Below, one piece after another: positions 35,645-45,500 of a stretch of 64,000 bases of DNA (position 1 is its first letter; each line of letters opens with the position of its first letter). The position numbers and the translations under genes were made by a program. The DNA comes from Stenotrophomonas sp. UBA7346. Lineage in GTDB: Bacteria > Pseudomonadota > Gammaproteobacteria > Xanthomonadales > Xanthomonadaceae. The stretch spans positions 1-64,000 of the forward strand of contig DKPB01000023.1 in assembly GCA_002471015.1 (NCBI GenBank), read 5' to 3'. The notes under the pieces were generated by a model. That model had not been told where the DNA came from, searched no databases, and was given only the letters and a program-made list of their open reading frames with translations.

Positions 35645-38515
35645 TCATTCCGGATCGTAGTCCAGGTTGGAGGCCAGCCAGCGCTCCACCTGCGCGCGCT
35701 CCACGCCCTTGCGCCTGGCGTAATCGGTGACCTGTTCGCGCGACACCCGGCCGACCACGAAGTACTGGCTCTGCGGGTGGCTGAAGTAATAACCGGATAC
35801 CGCGGCGGTGGGCAGCATGGCGAAACTTTCGGTCAGCGACATGCCAATGCCCTCGGCGTCGAGCAGTTGGAACAGGGTCTGCTTCTCGCTGTGCTCGGGG
35901 CAGGCGGGGTAGCCTGGGGCTGGGCGGATGCCGCTGTACTTCTCGGCGATCAAGGCCTCGTTGTCGAGCTGCTCGTCCTTGGCATAGCCCCAGAATTCGG
36001 TGCGTACGCGCTGGTGCAGGCGCTCGGCCAGGGCTTCGGCCAGGCGGTCGGCCAGGGCCTTGAGCAGGATGGCGTTGTAGTCGTCGTGGTCGGCTTCGAA
36101 ACGGGCAACGTGTTCATCGATGCCGATGCCGGCGGTAACCGCGAAGGCGCCGATCCAGTCCTGCTTGCCGCTGTCTGCGGGCGCGATGAAATCGGCCAGG
36201 CAGAAGTCCGGGCGCTCGGCCGGCTTGTCGACTTGTTGGCGGAGGAAGTGGAGGGTTTCTTGCTCAAGCCCCTCTCCCTCCGGGGTGAGAGGGGCAGCTG
36301 GCGAACCATTGGTTCGCTGCTCCTCGAACGCCCTTGCGCCAGCGCAAGGGCCGGGGCGCGGAGCGGGGGTTGGGGTGAGGGTACGAGGGTTGAGAGATGG
36401 TTGGCATGCCGCGCCCTCATCCGCCCTTCGGGCACCTTCTCCCGGTGGGAGAAGGGATACCAGTACATCGTCGCCATCACTATTCGCCGGCCAGATCCCA
36501 AATACGGCCCGCGCCGTCAGCCACTTCTCATCCACGATCCGCTTCAACATCGCCTGCGCATCGGCGAACAGATCACTGGCCTGCGGACCCACGATCTCGT
36601 CAGTCAGGATGGCCGGGTACTTGCCCGCCAGTTCCCAGGCCTGGAAGAACGGCGTCCAGTCGATCACCGGCAGCAGGTCTTCCAACGGATAGTTATCAAA
36701 GACATGCACGCCCGGCTGGTTCGGGGTCGGCGGGGTGTACTGGCTCCAGTCGCAGGTGAAACGCTGGCCGCGTGCATGCTCCAGCGATACCAGGCGTTTG
36801 GCGTCGCCACGGTTGCGGTGGCGTTGGCGGATATCGGCGTAGTCGGCGTCGTTGGCTGCGACAAAGCTGTCGCGCAACTCGCGCGAGATCAGCGACTGCG
36901 CAACACCTACCGCACGCGAGGCATCCTTCACCCACACCGTGGGGGCGCTGTAGAACGGATCGATCTTCAGGGCGGTGTGTGCGCGCGACGTGGTGGCACC
37001 GCCGATCATCAGCGGCATCTCGAAGCCCTGCCGCTGCATTTCCCTGGCGACGTGGCTCATTTCTTCCAGCGACGGCGTGATCAGGCCGGACAGGCCGATG
37101 ATGTCGGCGTTCTCGGCGCGGGCGGCGTCCAGGATCTTCTGCGCCGGCACCATCACGCCAAGGTCGACCACTTCGAAATTATTGCAGGCAAGTACCACGC
37201 CGACGATGTTCTTGCCGATGTCATGCACGTCACCCTTGACCGTAGCCATGATGATCTTGCCGTTGGACTTGCCGACATCGCCGGTGCGTGCCTTCTCTTC
37301 CTCGATGAAGGGCAGCAGGTAGGCCACGGCCTTCTTCATCACGCGCGCGGATTTCACCACCTGCGGCAGGAACATCTTGCCGGCACCAAACAGGTCGCCG
37401 ACCACGTTCATGCCGTCCATCAGCGCGCCTTCGATCACGTCCAGCGGACGCGCCGCCTGCTGCCGGGCTTCCTCGGTGTCTTCCTCCACCCAGGCATCCA
37501 GGCCCTGCACGAGTGCATGGGCCAGACGGTCGCGCACCGGGCGCTCGCGCCAGGCCAGGTCTTCGACCTTCTTCTCGCCCTTCTTGCCCTTGTAGCGTTC
37601 GGCGATCTCCAGCAGGCGCTCGGTGCCGTCGGCACGGCGGTTGAGGATCACGTCCTCCACGCGCTCGCGCAGCTCCGGATCCAGCTGGTCATAGATCGGC
37701 ATGGCGCCGGCGTTGACGATGCCCATGTCCATGCCGGCCTTGATGGCGTGGTACAGGAACACCGAGTGGATGGCCTGGCGAACGGTCTCGTTGCCACGGA
37801 ACGAGAACGACACGTTCGACACGCCGCCGGACACATGGCAGTGCGGCAGGGTGCGCTTGATGATGCGGGTGGCCTCGATGAAGTCCACCGCGTAGTTGTC
37901 GTGTTCCTCGATGCCGGTGGCCACGGCAAAAATGTTGGGATCGAAGATGATGTCTTCCGGCGGGAAGCCCACTTCTTCGGTGAGGATGCGGTAGGCGCGG
38001 GTGCAGATCTCCACCTTGCGCTCGCAGGTATCGGCCTGGCCCACTTCGTCGAAGGCCATCACCACCGCGGCGGCGCCGTAGCGGCGCACCAGCCGGGCGT
38101 GCTCGATGAAGGCGGCTTCGCCTTCCTTCAGCGAGATCGAGTTGACCACGCTCTTGCCCTGCAGGCACTTCAGGCCGGCTTCGATCACGCTCCACTTGGA
38201 CGAGTCGACCATCACCGGGATACGCGCGATGTCCGGCTCGGACATGATCAGATTGAGGAAGCGGGTCATCGCTTTCTCCGAATCGATCAGGCCTTCATCC
38301 ATGTTGACGTCGAGGATCTGCGCGCCACTGGCCACCTGCTGGCGGGCGACGTCCACGGCTTCCTCGTAACGCTCTTCCTTGATCAGCTTGCGGAACTGCG
38401 CGCTGCCGGTAACGTTGGTACGCTCGCCGACGTTGATGAACAACAGGTCGGGGGTGATGACCAGCGGTTCCAGGCCGGACAGGCGGGTGTAGTGGGTTGC
38501 GGTGTCGTTGCTCAT
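35645..38515 (-). CDS. metH: Cobalamin-dependent methionine synthase, C-terminal part (pterin, B12 and activation domains)
   Basis: A 956-residue polypeptide with the methyltetrahydrofolate-binding domain (~20-280, INVGERTNVTGSAQF), the B12 domain with the cobalt ligand motif DVHDIGKNIVGVV, and the AdoMet activation domain (residues ~590-956). The homocysteine domain is encoded separately at 39128. Together they remethylate homocysteine to methionine. Residues ~687-751 are an insertion, in the loop between FGIWPANSDGDDV and LHFLRQQV of the activation domain, that is encoded by an intergenic-type repeat. It overlaps the SDR stop by one base (TAATG). Confidence 0.95.
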   Translation of the reverse strand: MSNDTATHYTRLSGLEPLVITPDLLFINVGERTNVTGSAQFRKLIKEERYEEAVDVARQQVASGAQILDVNMDEGLIDSEKAMTRFLNLIMSEPDIARIPVMVDSSKWSVIEAGLKCLQGKSVVNSISLKEGEAAFIEHARLVRRYGAAAVVMAFDEVGQADTCERKVEICTRAYRILTEEVGFPPEDIIFDPNIFAVATGIEEHDNYAVDFIEATRIIKRTLPHCHVSGGVSNVSFSFRGNETVRQAIHSVFLYHAIKAGMDMGIVNAGAMPIYDQLDPELRERVEDVILNRRADGTERLLEIAERYKGKKGEKKVEDLAWRERPVRDRLAHALVQGLDAWVEEDTEEARQQAARPLDVIEGALMDGMNVVGDLFGAGKMFLPQVVKSARVMKKAVAYLLPFIEEEKARTGDVGKSNGKIIMATVKGDVHDIGKNIVGVVLACNNFEVVDLGVMVPAQKILDAARAENADIIGLSGLITPSLEEMSHVAREMQRQGFEMPLMIGGATTSRAHTALKIDPFYSAPTVWVKDASRAVGVAQSLISRELRDSFVAANDADYADIRQRHRNRGDAKRLVSLEHARGQRFTCDWSQYTPPTPNQPGVHVFDNYPLEDLLPVIDWTPFFQAWELAGKYPAILTDEIVGPQASDLFADAQAMLKRIVDEKWLTARAVFGIWPANSDGDDVLVSLLPPGEGARRADEGAACQPSLNPRTLTPTPAPRPGPCAGARAFEEQRTNGSPAAPLTPEGEGLEQETLHFLRQQVDKPAERPDFCLADFIAPADSGKQDWIGAFAVTAGIGIDEHVARFEADHDDYNAILLKALADRLAEALAERLHQRVRTEFWGYAKDEQLDNEALIAEKYSGIRPAPGYPACPEHSEKQTLFQLLDAEGIGMSLTESFAMLPTAAVSGYYFSHPQSQYFVVGRVSREQVTDYARRKGVERAQVERWLASNLDYDPE
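36261..36457 (-). repeat. Composite intergenic repeat translated inside metH
   Basis: On the minus strand the CTTCTCCC/GGGAGAAG hairpin with GGGCGGATGAGGG (about 36414-36457), a CCCTCACCCCAACCCCC motif (about 36357-36380) and CCCCTCTCACCCC...GGGAGAGGGGC (about 36263-36296) follow in the same order as the repeat at 63376-63481. Here it stays in the metH frame and encodes ~65 residues (LLPPGEGARRADEGAA...). Confidence 0.8.
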
Positions 38516-39117
38516 TACCAGACCTTGAAAACCTGTCCATTGGCGATGCCGTCGATGCTGCGCTGGTAGGCCAGTGCTGCGCGGGCGGCGGAAACCGGTT
38601 CAAAGCCGGGGAAGAAGTCGCCGTAGGCATCGAGCGCTTCGCTCAGCACGCTGGGGCTTACCGCGTTGATGCGAAGGCCGCGCGGCAATTCGAGGGCGGC
38701 AGCGCGGACGAAGCCTTCGATGGCGGCATTGACGCTGGTGGCGTTGGCACCTTGGGCGATGGGTTGTTCGGTGAGGATGCCGGTGGTCAAGGTGATGCTG
38801 CCACCGTCACGCAGATGGTGCTGGCCGAGCAAGGCCAGACGCACCTGGCCCAGCAGCTTGTCATGCAACCCTTGTGCGAACTGTGCCGTGCTCATTTCCG
38901 GCAGTGGCCCGAAGTGGACGCTGCCGGTGGTGGCGACGATGGCATCGATTGTGCCGACTGCCTGCAGCAGCGCAATCACGCTGTCATCGCTGCCCAGATC
39001 GACGCTGTGCAGCGGGTCCGAGCGCGATGCGGTGATGACCTGATGCTGTTGCCGCAGATGCTGTGCAACCGCCGAGCCCAGGGTGCCACTGGCACCGACC
39101 AGCAGGATCTTTTTCAT
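38515..39117 (-). CDS. Short-chain dehydrogenase (SDR) between the two metH genes
   Basis: A 200-residue short-chain dehydrogenase with the N-terminal nucleotide motif GASGTLGSAV (residues 8-17) and NATSVNAAIEGFV where the usual YxxxK is replaced, so it is an atypical SDR and may bind rather than reduce. The start at 39117 uses GAGGA overlapping the end of the upstream gene. It is co-translated with metH by a one-base overlap. Its link to methionine synthesis is unknown. Confidence 0.82.
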   Translation of the reverse strand: MKKILLVGASGTLGSAVAQHLRQQHQVITASRSDPLHSVDLGSDDSVIALLQAVGTIDAIVATTGSVHFGPLPEMSTAQFAQGLHDKLLGQVRLALLGQHHLRDGGSITLTTGILTEQPIAQGANATSVNAAIEGFVRAAALELPRGLRINAVSPSVLSEALDAYGDFFPGFEPVSAARAALAYQRSIDGIANGQVFKVW

Positions 39118-39127
39118 CGCTGAATCC

Positions 39128-40207
39128 TCATGCGGCCTTGTCTGCAGCCAGTGGCAACGCACGCGGCGGCAAGCCCGCAACGGCTTCGGCAATGGCACGG
39201 ATGTGATCGGGCGAAGTGCCGCAGCAACCGCCCACCAGGTTCAACAGCCCGGATTGGGCGAACTCCTTCAGCGTGGCTGCCATTTCCTCGGGCGTCTCGT
39301 CGTACTCGCCAAAGGCGTTTGGCAGGCCGGCATTGGGGTGGGCGCTGACGTAGCCGCTGGAGACCTGTGACAGGGTTTCCACATGCGGCCGCATGTCGGT
39401 GGCACCCAGCGCGCAGTTGAAGCCGATGGACAGCGGCTGGCTGTGCGAGACCGAGGCATAGAAGGCTTCGGCGGTCTGCCCGGACAGGGTGCGGCCGGAG
39501 GCATCGGTAATGGTGCCGGAGATCATGATCGGCAGGCGCCCGCCGCGTGCATCGAAGACTTCCTCGATCGCGAACAGCGCGGCCTTGGCATTGAGCGTGT
39601 CGAAGATGGTTTCCACCATCAAGGTATCGGCACCGCCATCGATCAGGCCTTCAATGGCCTCGCGGTAGGTCGCGCGCAGCGCGTCGAAGCTGGTGTTGCG
39701 GAAGCCGGGATCGTTCACGTCCGGGCTGATCGATGCGGTGCGGCTGGTCGGGCCCAGCACGCCGATCACGAAGCGCGGCTTGTCCGGCGTGGTCGCCTCC
39801 ACCGCGTCACAGCACTGGCGCGCGACCTGGGCGCCGGCCTTGTTCAACTCGTAGACCAGGTGTTCCAGGTGATAGTCGGCCTGGCTGACCGAGGTGGCGT
39901 TGAAGGTATTGGTTTCGACCAGGTCGGCACCGGCCTGCAGGTAGGCGGTGTGGATGCCGGCGATGACGTCGGGACGGGTCAGCAACAACAGATCGTTGTT
40001 GCCCTTCAGGTCATGCCCGCAGGAGGGCCCATGCACGTGCTGGCTGTCGAACCCGTCGACGAAGCGCTCGCCCCGATAGTCGCCTTCTTCCAGGCGATGG
40101 CGCTGGATCATGGTGCCCATCGCGCCATCGATGATGAGGATGCGCTGGGCGAGGGCGTCATGCAGCTTGCCGACGCGATCGGGGTGTAGCCAGGGGAGGG
40201 CTTGCAT
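39128..40207 (-). CDS. Homocysteine S-methyltransferase (N-terminal MetH domain as separate protein)
   Basis: A 359-residue protein equal to the homocysteine-binding domain of MetH. The N-terminus ILIIDGAMGTMIQRHRLEE and the zinc cysteines (GFNCALGA and GGCCGTSPDH) are present. It works with the cobalamin protein at 35645 to methylate homocysteine. The split arrangement is known for Xanthomonas and Stenotrophomonas. It starts 21 bases after the regulator stop, in the same operon. Confidence 0.94.
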   Translation of the reverse strand: MQALPWLHPDRVGKLHDALAQRILIIDGAMGTMIQRHRLEEGDYRGERFVDGFDSQHVHGPSCGHDLKGNNDLLLLTRPDVIAGIHTAYLQAGADLVETNTFNATSVSQADYHLEHLVYELNKAGAQVARQCCDAVEATTPDKPRFVIGVLGPTSRTASISPDVNDPGFRNTSFDALRATYREAIEGLIDGGADTLMVETIFDTLNAKAALFAIEEVFDARGGRLPIMISGTITDASGRTLSGQTAEAFYASVSHSQPLSIGFNCALGATDMRPHVETLSQVSSGYVSAHPNAGLPNAFGEYDETPEEMAATLKEFAQSGLLNLVGGCCGTSPDHIRAIAEAVAGLPPRALPLAADKAA

Positions 40208-40228
40208 AGGGCGGGCCGAAGAGGTGGA

Positions 40229-41158
40229 TCAGGGTTGGTGGGCGATCAGGGAGATCACTTCGAAGTGCGGCGGGCGCTTTTCGCGGGTGACGGTCTCCAG
40301 GCTGGAGACTTCCAGGCCGGCCTTCTCGACGAACTTGCGCAGCTCCTTGCCGGTGAAGCCCAGGTTGACGTGGCCATAGGCCTCGACCGCGACCTTGTGT
40401 TCATGGCGGGCCAGGCTGCACAGCATCAGCCGGCCCTGCGGGCGCAGCACGCGTGCGCACTCGGCCACGGCCTTGGCCGGCTGGCTGGCGTAGGTGAGGG
40501 CGTGCATCAGCACTACCAGGTCGAAGCTGGCATCGGCGAACGGCAGCTTGTGCATGTCGCCTTCCAGCACTTCCACATTGGGCAGCTTGCGCAGGCGCTC
40601 GCTGGCGGCGGCCACCACGCGGGCGCTGGTGTCAATGCAGACATAGCGCTGTGCATGCGGGGCCAACAGCTCGGCCAGCACACCGTCACCGGAGGCGATG
40701 TCCAGCACGTCGCCGGTTTCCAGCAGCGGCAGCGCGCTGCGCGCCATCGCTTCCCAGGTGCGGCCCGGCGAATAATGGCGCTCCATGTCACCGGCGACGC
40801 TGTCGGCCCAGTTCTGGTCGGCCGCACGCATGGCCAATACCGCCGGCACGCGCTCGGCGTCCTGGCGCAGCAGCGGATCGTCGCTGCCGGTGCTCAGGGC
40901 ATGCCACAATGCACGCTGCGCGGGGTCCAAGGCCGCCTCGTCGAAACGGTAATATGCCGAGACGCCGGCGCGGCGATCGCGGACCAGGCCAGCTTCCTTG
41001 AGCCGTGCCAGGTGGGTGGAGACACGCGGCTGCGCCAGCGTGGTGATGGCCGACAGCTCGGCCACGGTCAGTTCTTCCTGTTCCAGCAGGGTCAGCAAGC
41101 GCACACGCGTTGCATCGGCGAACACTTTCAGACGGGTTGACCAGTCTTCCAGATCCAT
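40229..41158 (-). CDS. ArsR-type repressor fused to an AdoMet methyltransferase domain (SahR-like)
   Basis: A 309-residue protein. Residues ~1-90 form an ArsR winged helix (ITTLAQPRVSTHLARLKEAG). Residues ~110-300 form a class I methyltransferase fold with motif I VLDIASGDGVLAELLAPH. It leads the methionine-synthase operon, so it probably senses S-adenosylhomocysteine or S-adenosylmethionine, as described for SahR, an ArsR-family controller of methionine genes in Proteobacteria. A palindrome abuts its start codon. The regulator role is strongly suggested by context; the ligand is inferred. Confidence 0.88.
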   Translation of the reverse strand: MDLEDWSTRLKVFADATRVRLLTLLEQEELTVAELSAITTLAQPRVSTHLARLKEAGLVRDRRAGVSAYYRFDEAALDPAQRALWHALSTGSDDPLLRQDAERVPAVLAMRAADQNWADSVAGDMERHYSPGRTWEAMARSALPLLETGDVLDIASGDGVLAELLAPHAQRYVCIDTSARVVAAASERLRKLPNVEVLEGDMHKLPFADASFDLVVLMHALTYASQPAKAVAECARVLRPQGRLMLCSLARHEHKVAVEAYGHVNLGFTGKELRKFVEKAGLEVSSLETVTREKRPPHFEVISLIAHQP

Positions 41159-41190
41159 AAATATCTACCTATCGCGATATAGAGATATTT
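41159..41190 (-). promoter_or_regulatory. Palindromic operator at the SahR-like gene start
   Basis: A 32-bp inverted repeat with AAATATCT/AGATATTT arms and a TATCGCGATA-like centre (13 of 16 half-site positions match) lies directly before the start codon at 41156-41158 and contains the AGG ribosome site. It is the probable binding site of the ArsR-type protein. Confidence 0.72.
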
Positions 41191-41285
41191 TCGCTTTGTT
41201 GCCGGTTTCGGTCAAGGCGATGCATAGGCTGAACGGGGCTGCGATGGTTACAATCGCAACTTGATCAGACCCTGGGAGGGGTGTT

Positions 41286-42434
41286 GTGGATTTCAGTTAT
41301 TCCGACGAGCAGCTGATGCTGCAGGATGTCGCGCGTCGTATCGCCAAAGAGAAGATTGCCCCCAGCGCCGAGCATTTCGATGCCACCGGCGAGTACCCCT
41401 TGGAGAACATCCGCCTGCTGGGCGAAAACGGCCTGATGGGCATCGAAGTGCCGGTGGAGTACGGCGGCTCGGGCATGGACCCGATCTCCAGCGTGCTGGC
41501 CATCATCGAGGTATCGGCGGCCGATGCGGCGCACGCCACCATCATGTCGGTCAACAACTCGCTGTTCTGCAATGCGGTGCTCGGTTACGGCACCGAGGCG
41601 CAGAAGCAGACCTATGTGCGCGCGATTGCCGAAGGCCGCGAGATCGGTGCGTTCGCGTTGACCGAGTCGCAGTCCGGTTCCGATGCCACCGCCATGCGCT
41701 GCCGCGCGGTCAAGCAGGCCGATGGTTCGTTCGTGATCAACGGCCAGAAAAGCTGGATCACCTCTGGCCCGGTGGCGCGTTACATCGTGCTGTTCGCGAT
41801 GACCGATCCGGAAAAGGGCTCGCGCGGCATCACCGCCTTCATGATCGACACGCAGAAGCCGGGCTTCGGCCGTGGCAAGACCGAGCCCAAGCTGGGTGTG
41901 CGCGCATCAGCCACCTGCGAGATCGAGTTCCAGGACTATGTGGCGGCGGCCGAGGACGTGATCGGCAACGAGGGCGAGGGCTTCAAGATCGCGATGAGCC
42001 TGCTGGATTCGGGCCGCATCGGCATCGCCTCGCAGGCGGTGGGTATTGCCCGGGCGGCCTATGAGGCATCACTGGAATACGTGCGTGAGCGCAAGTCGTT
42101 CGGTGCGCCGATCGGCAGCTTCCAGATGATCCAGGCCAAGATCGCCGACATGAAGTGCAAGCTGGACGCCGCCCTGCTGCTGACCCTGCGTGCGGCCTGG
42201 ACCAAGGCCCAGGGCAAGCGGTTCTCCACCGAGGCCGCGGTGGCCAAGCTGAGCGCGTCGGAAGCGGCGATGTGGATCGCCCACCAGGCAGTGCAGATCC
42301 ATGGGGGTATGGGCTACTCCAAGGAGATGCCGCTGGAGCGCTATTTCCGCGATGCCAAGATCACCGAGATCTACGAAGGTACCTCGGAGATCCAGCGCCT
42401 GGTGATTGCGCGCAACGAAACCGGCGTGCGCTAA
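41286..42434 (+). CDS. Acyl-CoA dehydrogenase (short/butyryl type)
   Basis: A 382-residue flavoenzyme with a GTG start preceded by GGGAGG. The FAD-binding signature is AFALTESQSGSDATAMR, the catalytic base is the Glu in IYEGTSEIQRLVI, and HGGMGYSKEMPLERYFRD is typical. It oxidises acyl-CoA to enoyl-CoA and passes electrons to ETF. Length and motifs fit short-chain enzymes; exact chain length not set. It is divergent from the methionine operon and followed by a REP dimer and a terminator. Confidence 0.93.
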   Translation: MDFSYSDEQLMLQDVARRIAKEKIAPSAEHFDATGEYPLENIRLLGENGLMGIEVPVEYGGSGMDPISSVLAIIEVSAADAAHATIMSVNNSLFCNAVLGYGTEAQKQTYVRAIAEGREIGAFALTESQSGSDATAMRCRAVKQADGSFVINGQKSWITSGPVARYIVLFAMTDPEKGSRGITAFMIDTQKPGFGRGKTEPKLGVRASATCEIEFQDYVAAAEDVIGNEGEGFKIAMSLLDSGRIGIASQAVGIARAAYEASLEYVRERKSFGAPIGSFQMIQAKIADMKCKLDAALLLTLRAAWTKAQGKRFSTEAAVAKLSASEAAMWIAHQAVQIHGGMGYSKEMPLERYFRDAKITEIYEGTSEIQRLVIARNETGVR

Positions 42435-42465
42435 GCGCACTGTATTGCCAGGCAAGGCCCCTCAT

Positions 42466-42534
42466 GTAGTGCCGAGCCATGCTCGGCAGGAGCTTTACCG
42501 GTAATGCCCATTGCCGAGCATGGCTCGGCACTAC
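42466..42534. repeat. SMAG-type REP dimer, compact
   Basis: Two canonical 23-bp GTAG-headed units (42466-42488 and, inverted, 42512-42534) are separated by 23 bp, so the pair is a 69-bp near-palindrome. It lies between convergent genes, upstream of the shared terminator. Confidence 0.88.
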
Positions 42535-42547
42535 ACAAAGCCCCAAA

Positions 42548-42574
42548 AAAAGCCCCGGCATTGCCGGGGCTTTT
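42548..42574. terminator. Bidirectional terminator between the acyl-CoA dehydrogenase and efflux genes
   Basis: A 12-13 bp stem (AAAAGCCCCGGC with GCCGGGGCTTTT) around a 1-3 nt loop, with A and T runs on both sides, ends both converging transcripts. It lies four bases before the RND stop at 42579. Confidence 0.9.
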
Positions 42575-42578
42575 CGTA

Positions 42579-45500
42579 TCAGCGGTCCTTCTGGATCGCA
42601 TGCACCTTGTGCTGTGCGATGTATTCCTTGGACTGCTCGTCCAGTTTGTCACCCAGCACGCGGCGTACGGTCACGAAGAACAGCGGGATCAACAGCACGC
42701 CGATCACCGTGGCGAACAACATGCCGCCGATCACGCCGGTACCCAGCGAGTGGCGGGCGTTGGCACCGGCACCGGTGGAGATGGCCATCGGCAGCACGCC
42801 CAGGATGAAGGCGAACGAGGTCATCAGGATCGGGCGGAAACGCAGGTGCGCCGCTTCGATGGTGGCTTCGCGCAGGGTCTTGCCGGCCGCACGCTGTTCC
42901 ACCGCGAACTCCACGATCAGGATCGCGTTCTTCGCCGCCAGGCCGATCACCGTCACCATGCCGATCTTGAAATACAGATCGTTCGGCAGGCCGCGCAGCA
43001 GCGAGAACACCACCGCGCCGAGGATGCCGACCGGCACCACCAGCAGCACCGCCACCGGGATCGACCAGCTCTCGTACAGTGCCGCCAGGCACAGGAACAC
43101 CACCACGATCGACAGCACCATCAGCAGGGTGGCGGCGTTGCCGGCGAGGATTTCCTGGTAGGACATGCCCGACCAGTCGAAGCCGAAGCCCGCCGGCAGG
43201 TCGTCATGCACCAGTCGTTCCATCGTGCTCATGGCCTGGCCGGAGCTGCCGCCCGGGGCCGGAGCACCGACGATGTTGACCGCCGAATAGCCGTTGTAGC
43301 GGTTCAATGCCGGCGGGGCATAGATCCATTCCGACTTGACCACCGCGCTGAGCGGGATCATCGCCGGCTGGCCGGTGGCGTCCTTGCTCAGCGAACTGGG
43401 CACGAAATAGCTGTTCAGCGATTCCGGCCCGGTGCGGTAAGCCGCATCGGCCTGCATGTTGACGCGCTTGATACGGCCGCCGTAGAAGAAGTCGTTGACG
43501 TACACCGGTGCCAGCATCATCTGGATGGCGGTGTAGACATCATTGACCGACACGCCCATGGCCTGGGCCTGCACGCGGTCAACCTTCAACTGCAGCTGCG
43601 GTGCGTTCTCCAGCGTGTTGGGGCGCACGCCGACCAGCGACTGGTCCTGCGAGGCTGCACCCAGCAGGGTGTTACGCGCGTTCATCAGCGCATCCTGGCC
43701 GGCGCCGGCGCGGTCCTGCAGCCACATGTCGAAGCCGCCGAACTGGCCCAGGCCCTGCACGGTGGGCAGGTTGACGAAGAAGATCTGCGCATCCTTGATG
43801 CCGTAGGCCTGCTTGTTCATTTTCTGGATGAACTCAGGCGCGGTCTCGTTGCGATCCGCCCAGTCCTTGAGCCGGACGAAAGCCATGCCGACGTTTTCAC
43901 CGGCACCCAGGAAGCTGAAGCCGGTGATCTGCATCATGCCTTCGAACGAGTCATCCTTCTGCAGCATGCCCAGCATCTGGTCGAACACGGCGCTGGTACG
44001 GCCCTTGGTCGCGCCGGGCGGCAGCTGCACGATGGCCAGTGCATAGCCCTGGTCTTCTTCCGGCAGGAAGCTGCCTGGCAGGCGGGTGAACAGGAAGCCA
44101 CACAGCACCAGCAGCAGGGCGAACACCATCAGCCAGCGCGGCGAGTGCTTGATGACGCCACCCACGGTGCCGACATAGCTCTTCTCCAGCTTGCCGTAGT
44201 ACTTGTTGAAGGTGCGGTAGACCCAGTTCGGGTGGTCGTTGTGGGTGGGCTTGAGGAAGGCCGCGCACAGCGCCGGGGTGAAGGTCAGTGCCAGCAGGGC
44301 CGAGAACGCCATCGCCATGGCGATGGTCAGGGCGAACTGCTTGTAGATCTCGCCCGAAGCGCCGGGCTGCAGTGCGGACGGGATGAACACCGCCGCCAGC
44401 ACCACGGTGATGGCCACCACCGCGCCGGTGATCTGGCTCATCGCCTTCTGCGTGGCCGGCTTGGGGTCGAGCTTCTCCTCGCTCATGATGCGCTCGACGT
44501 TTTCGATGACGACGATGGCGTCATCGACCACGATGCCGATTGCCAGCACCATCGCGAACAGGGTCAGCTGGTTGATGGTGAAGCCGATCGCCAGCATGCC
44601 CATGAAGGTGCCGAGCAGGGCCACCGGGATGACCAGGGTGGGGATGATCGTCGCGCGGAAGTTCTGCAGGAAGATCAGCATCACCAGGAACACCAGGATG
44701 ATGGCTTCCACCAGGGTGTGGATCACTTCCTCGATGGAGATGGTGACGAAGGTGGTGCTGTCATAGGGGGTGAACCAGCTCACGCCTGGCGGGAAGCTGG
44801 GGGCCAGCTCGTCCATCTTGGCGCGCACGGCTTCGGACACGTCCAGCGCATTGGCGCCGGGCAGCAGCTGGATGGCGAATGCAGCCACCGGCTTGCCGTT
44901 GTACTTGGTGTCAAAGCCGTAGTTGCTGGCACCGAAAGACACCCGTGCCACGTCCTTGAGCTTGACCACGCTGCCATCGCTGTTGGCCCGCAGGATGGTG
45001 TTCTCGAACTCCTCCGGCGAGCTGTAGCGGCCTTCGGCAGCGACCGTGGCGGTGAAGGCCTGGCCGTTCGGGGCCGGGTCGCCGCCCACCGAGCCGGCGG
45101 CAAACTGCAGGTTCTGGGTGCCGATGGCGTTGTACACCTCGGTCGGCGACAGGTGGTAACCCTGCAGCTTTTCCGGGTTCAGCCAGATGCGCATGGCGTA
45201 TTCGGAGCCGAACTGCTGGGTGCTGCCGACGCCGGGGACGCGCGAGATCTGTTCCAGCACGCGCGCACCGACGATGTCGTTCAGCGCGTCACGGTCAACC
45301 GTGCCATCGTCCGAACGCACGCCGATGGCCATCAGGAAGCCGGCGTTGGCCTTGGCCACCACCACACCCTGTTTGGTCACTTCCGAAGGCAGGCGCGGGG
45401 TGGCCAGCGACACCTTGTTCTGCACCTGCACCTGGGCGATATCGGCATCGGTGCCGCTGTCGAAGGTCAGGGTGATGGTGACGCGGCCGGTGGAAGAAGA

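Noticed and set aside
35354..38569. A 1,071-residue open frame antisense to metH
   Set aside because: Antisense shadow; the minus-strand metH has full domains and motifs.
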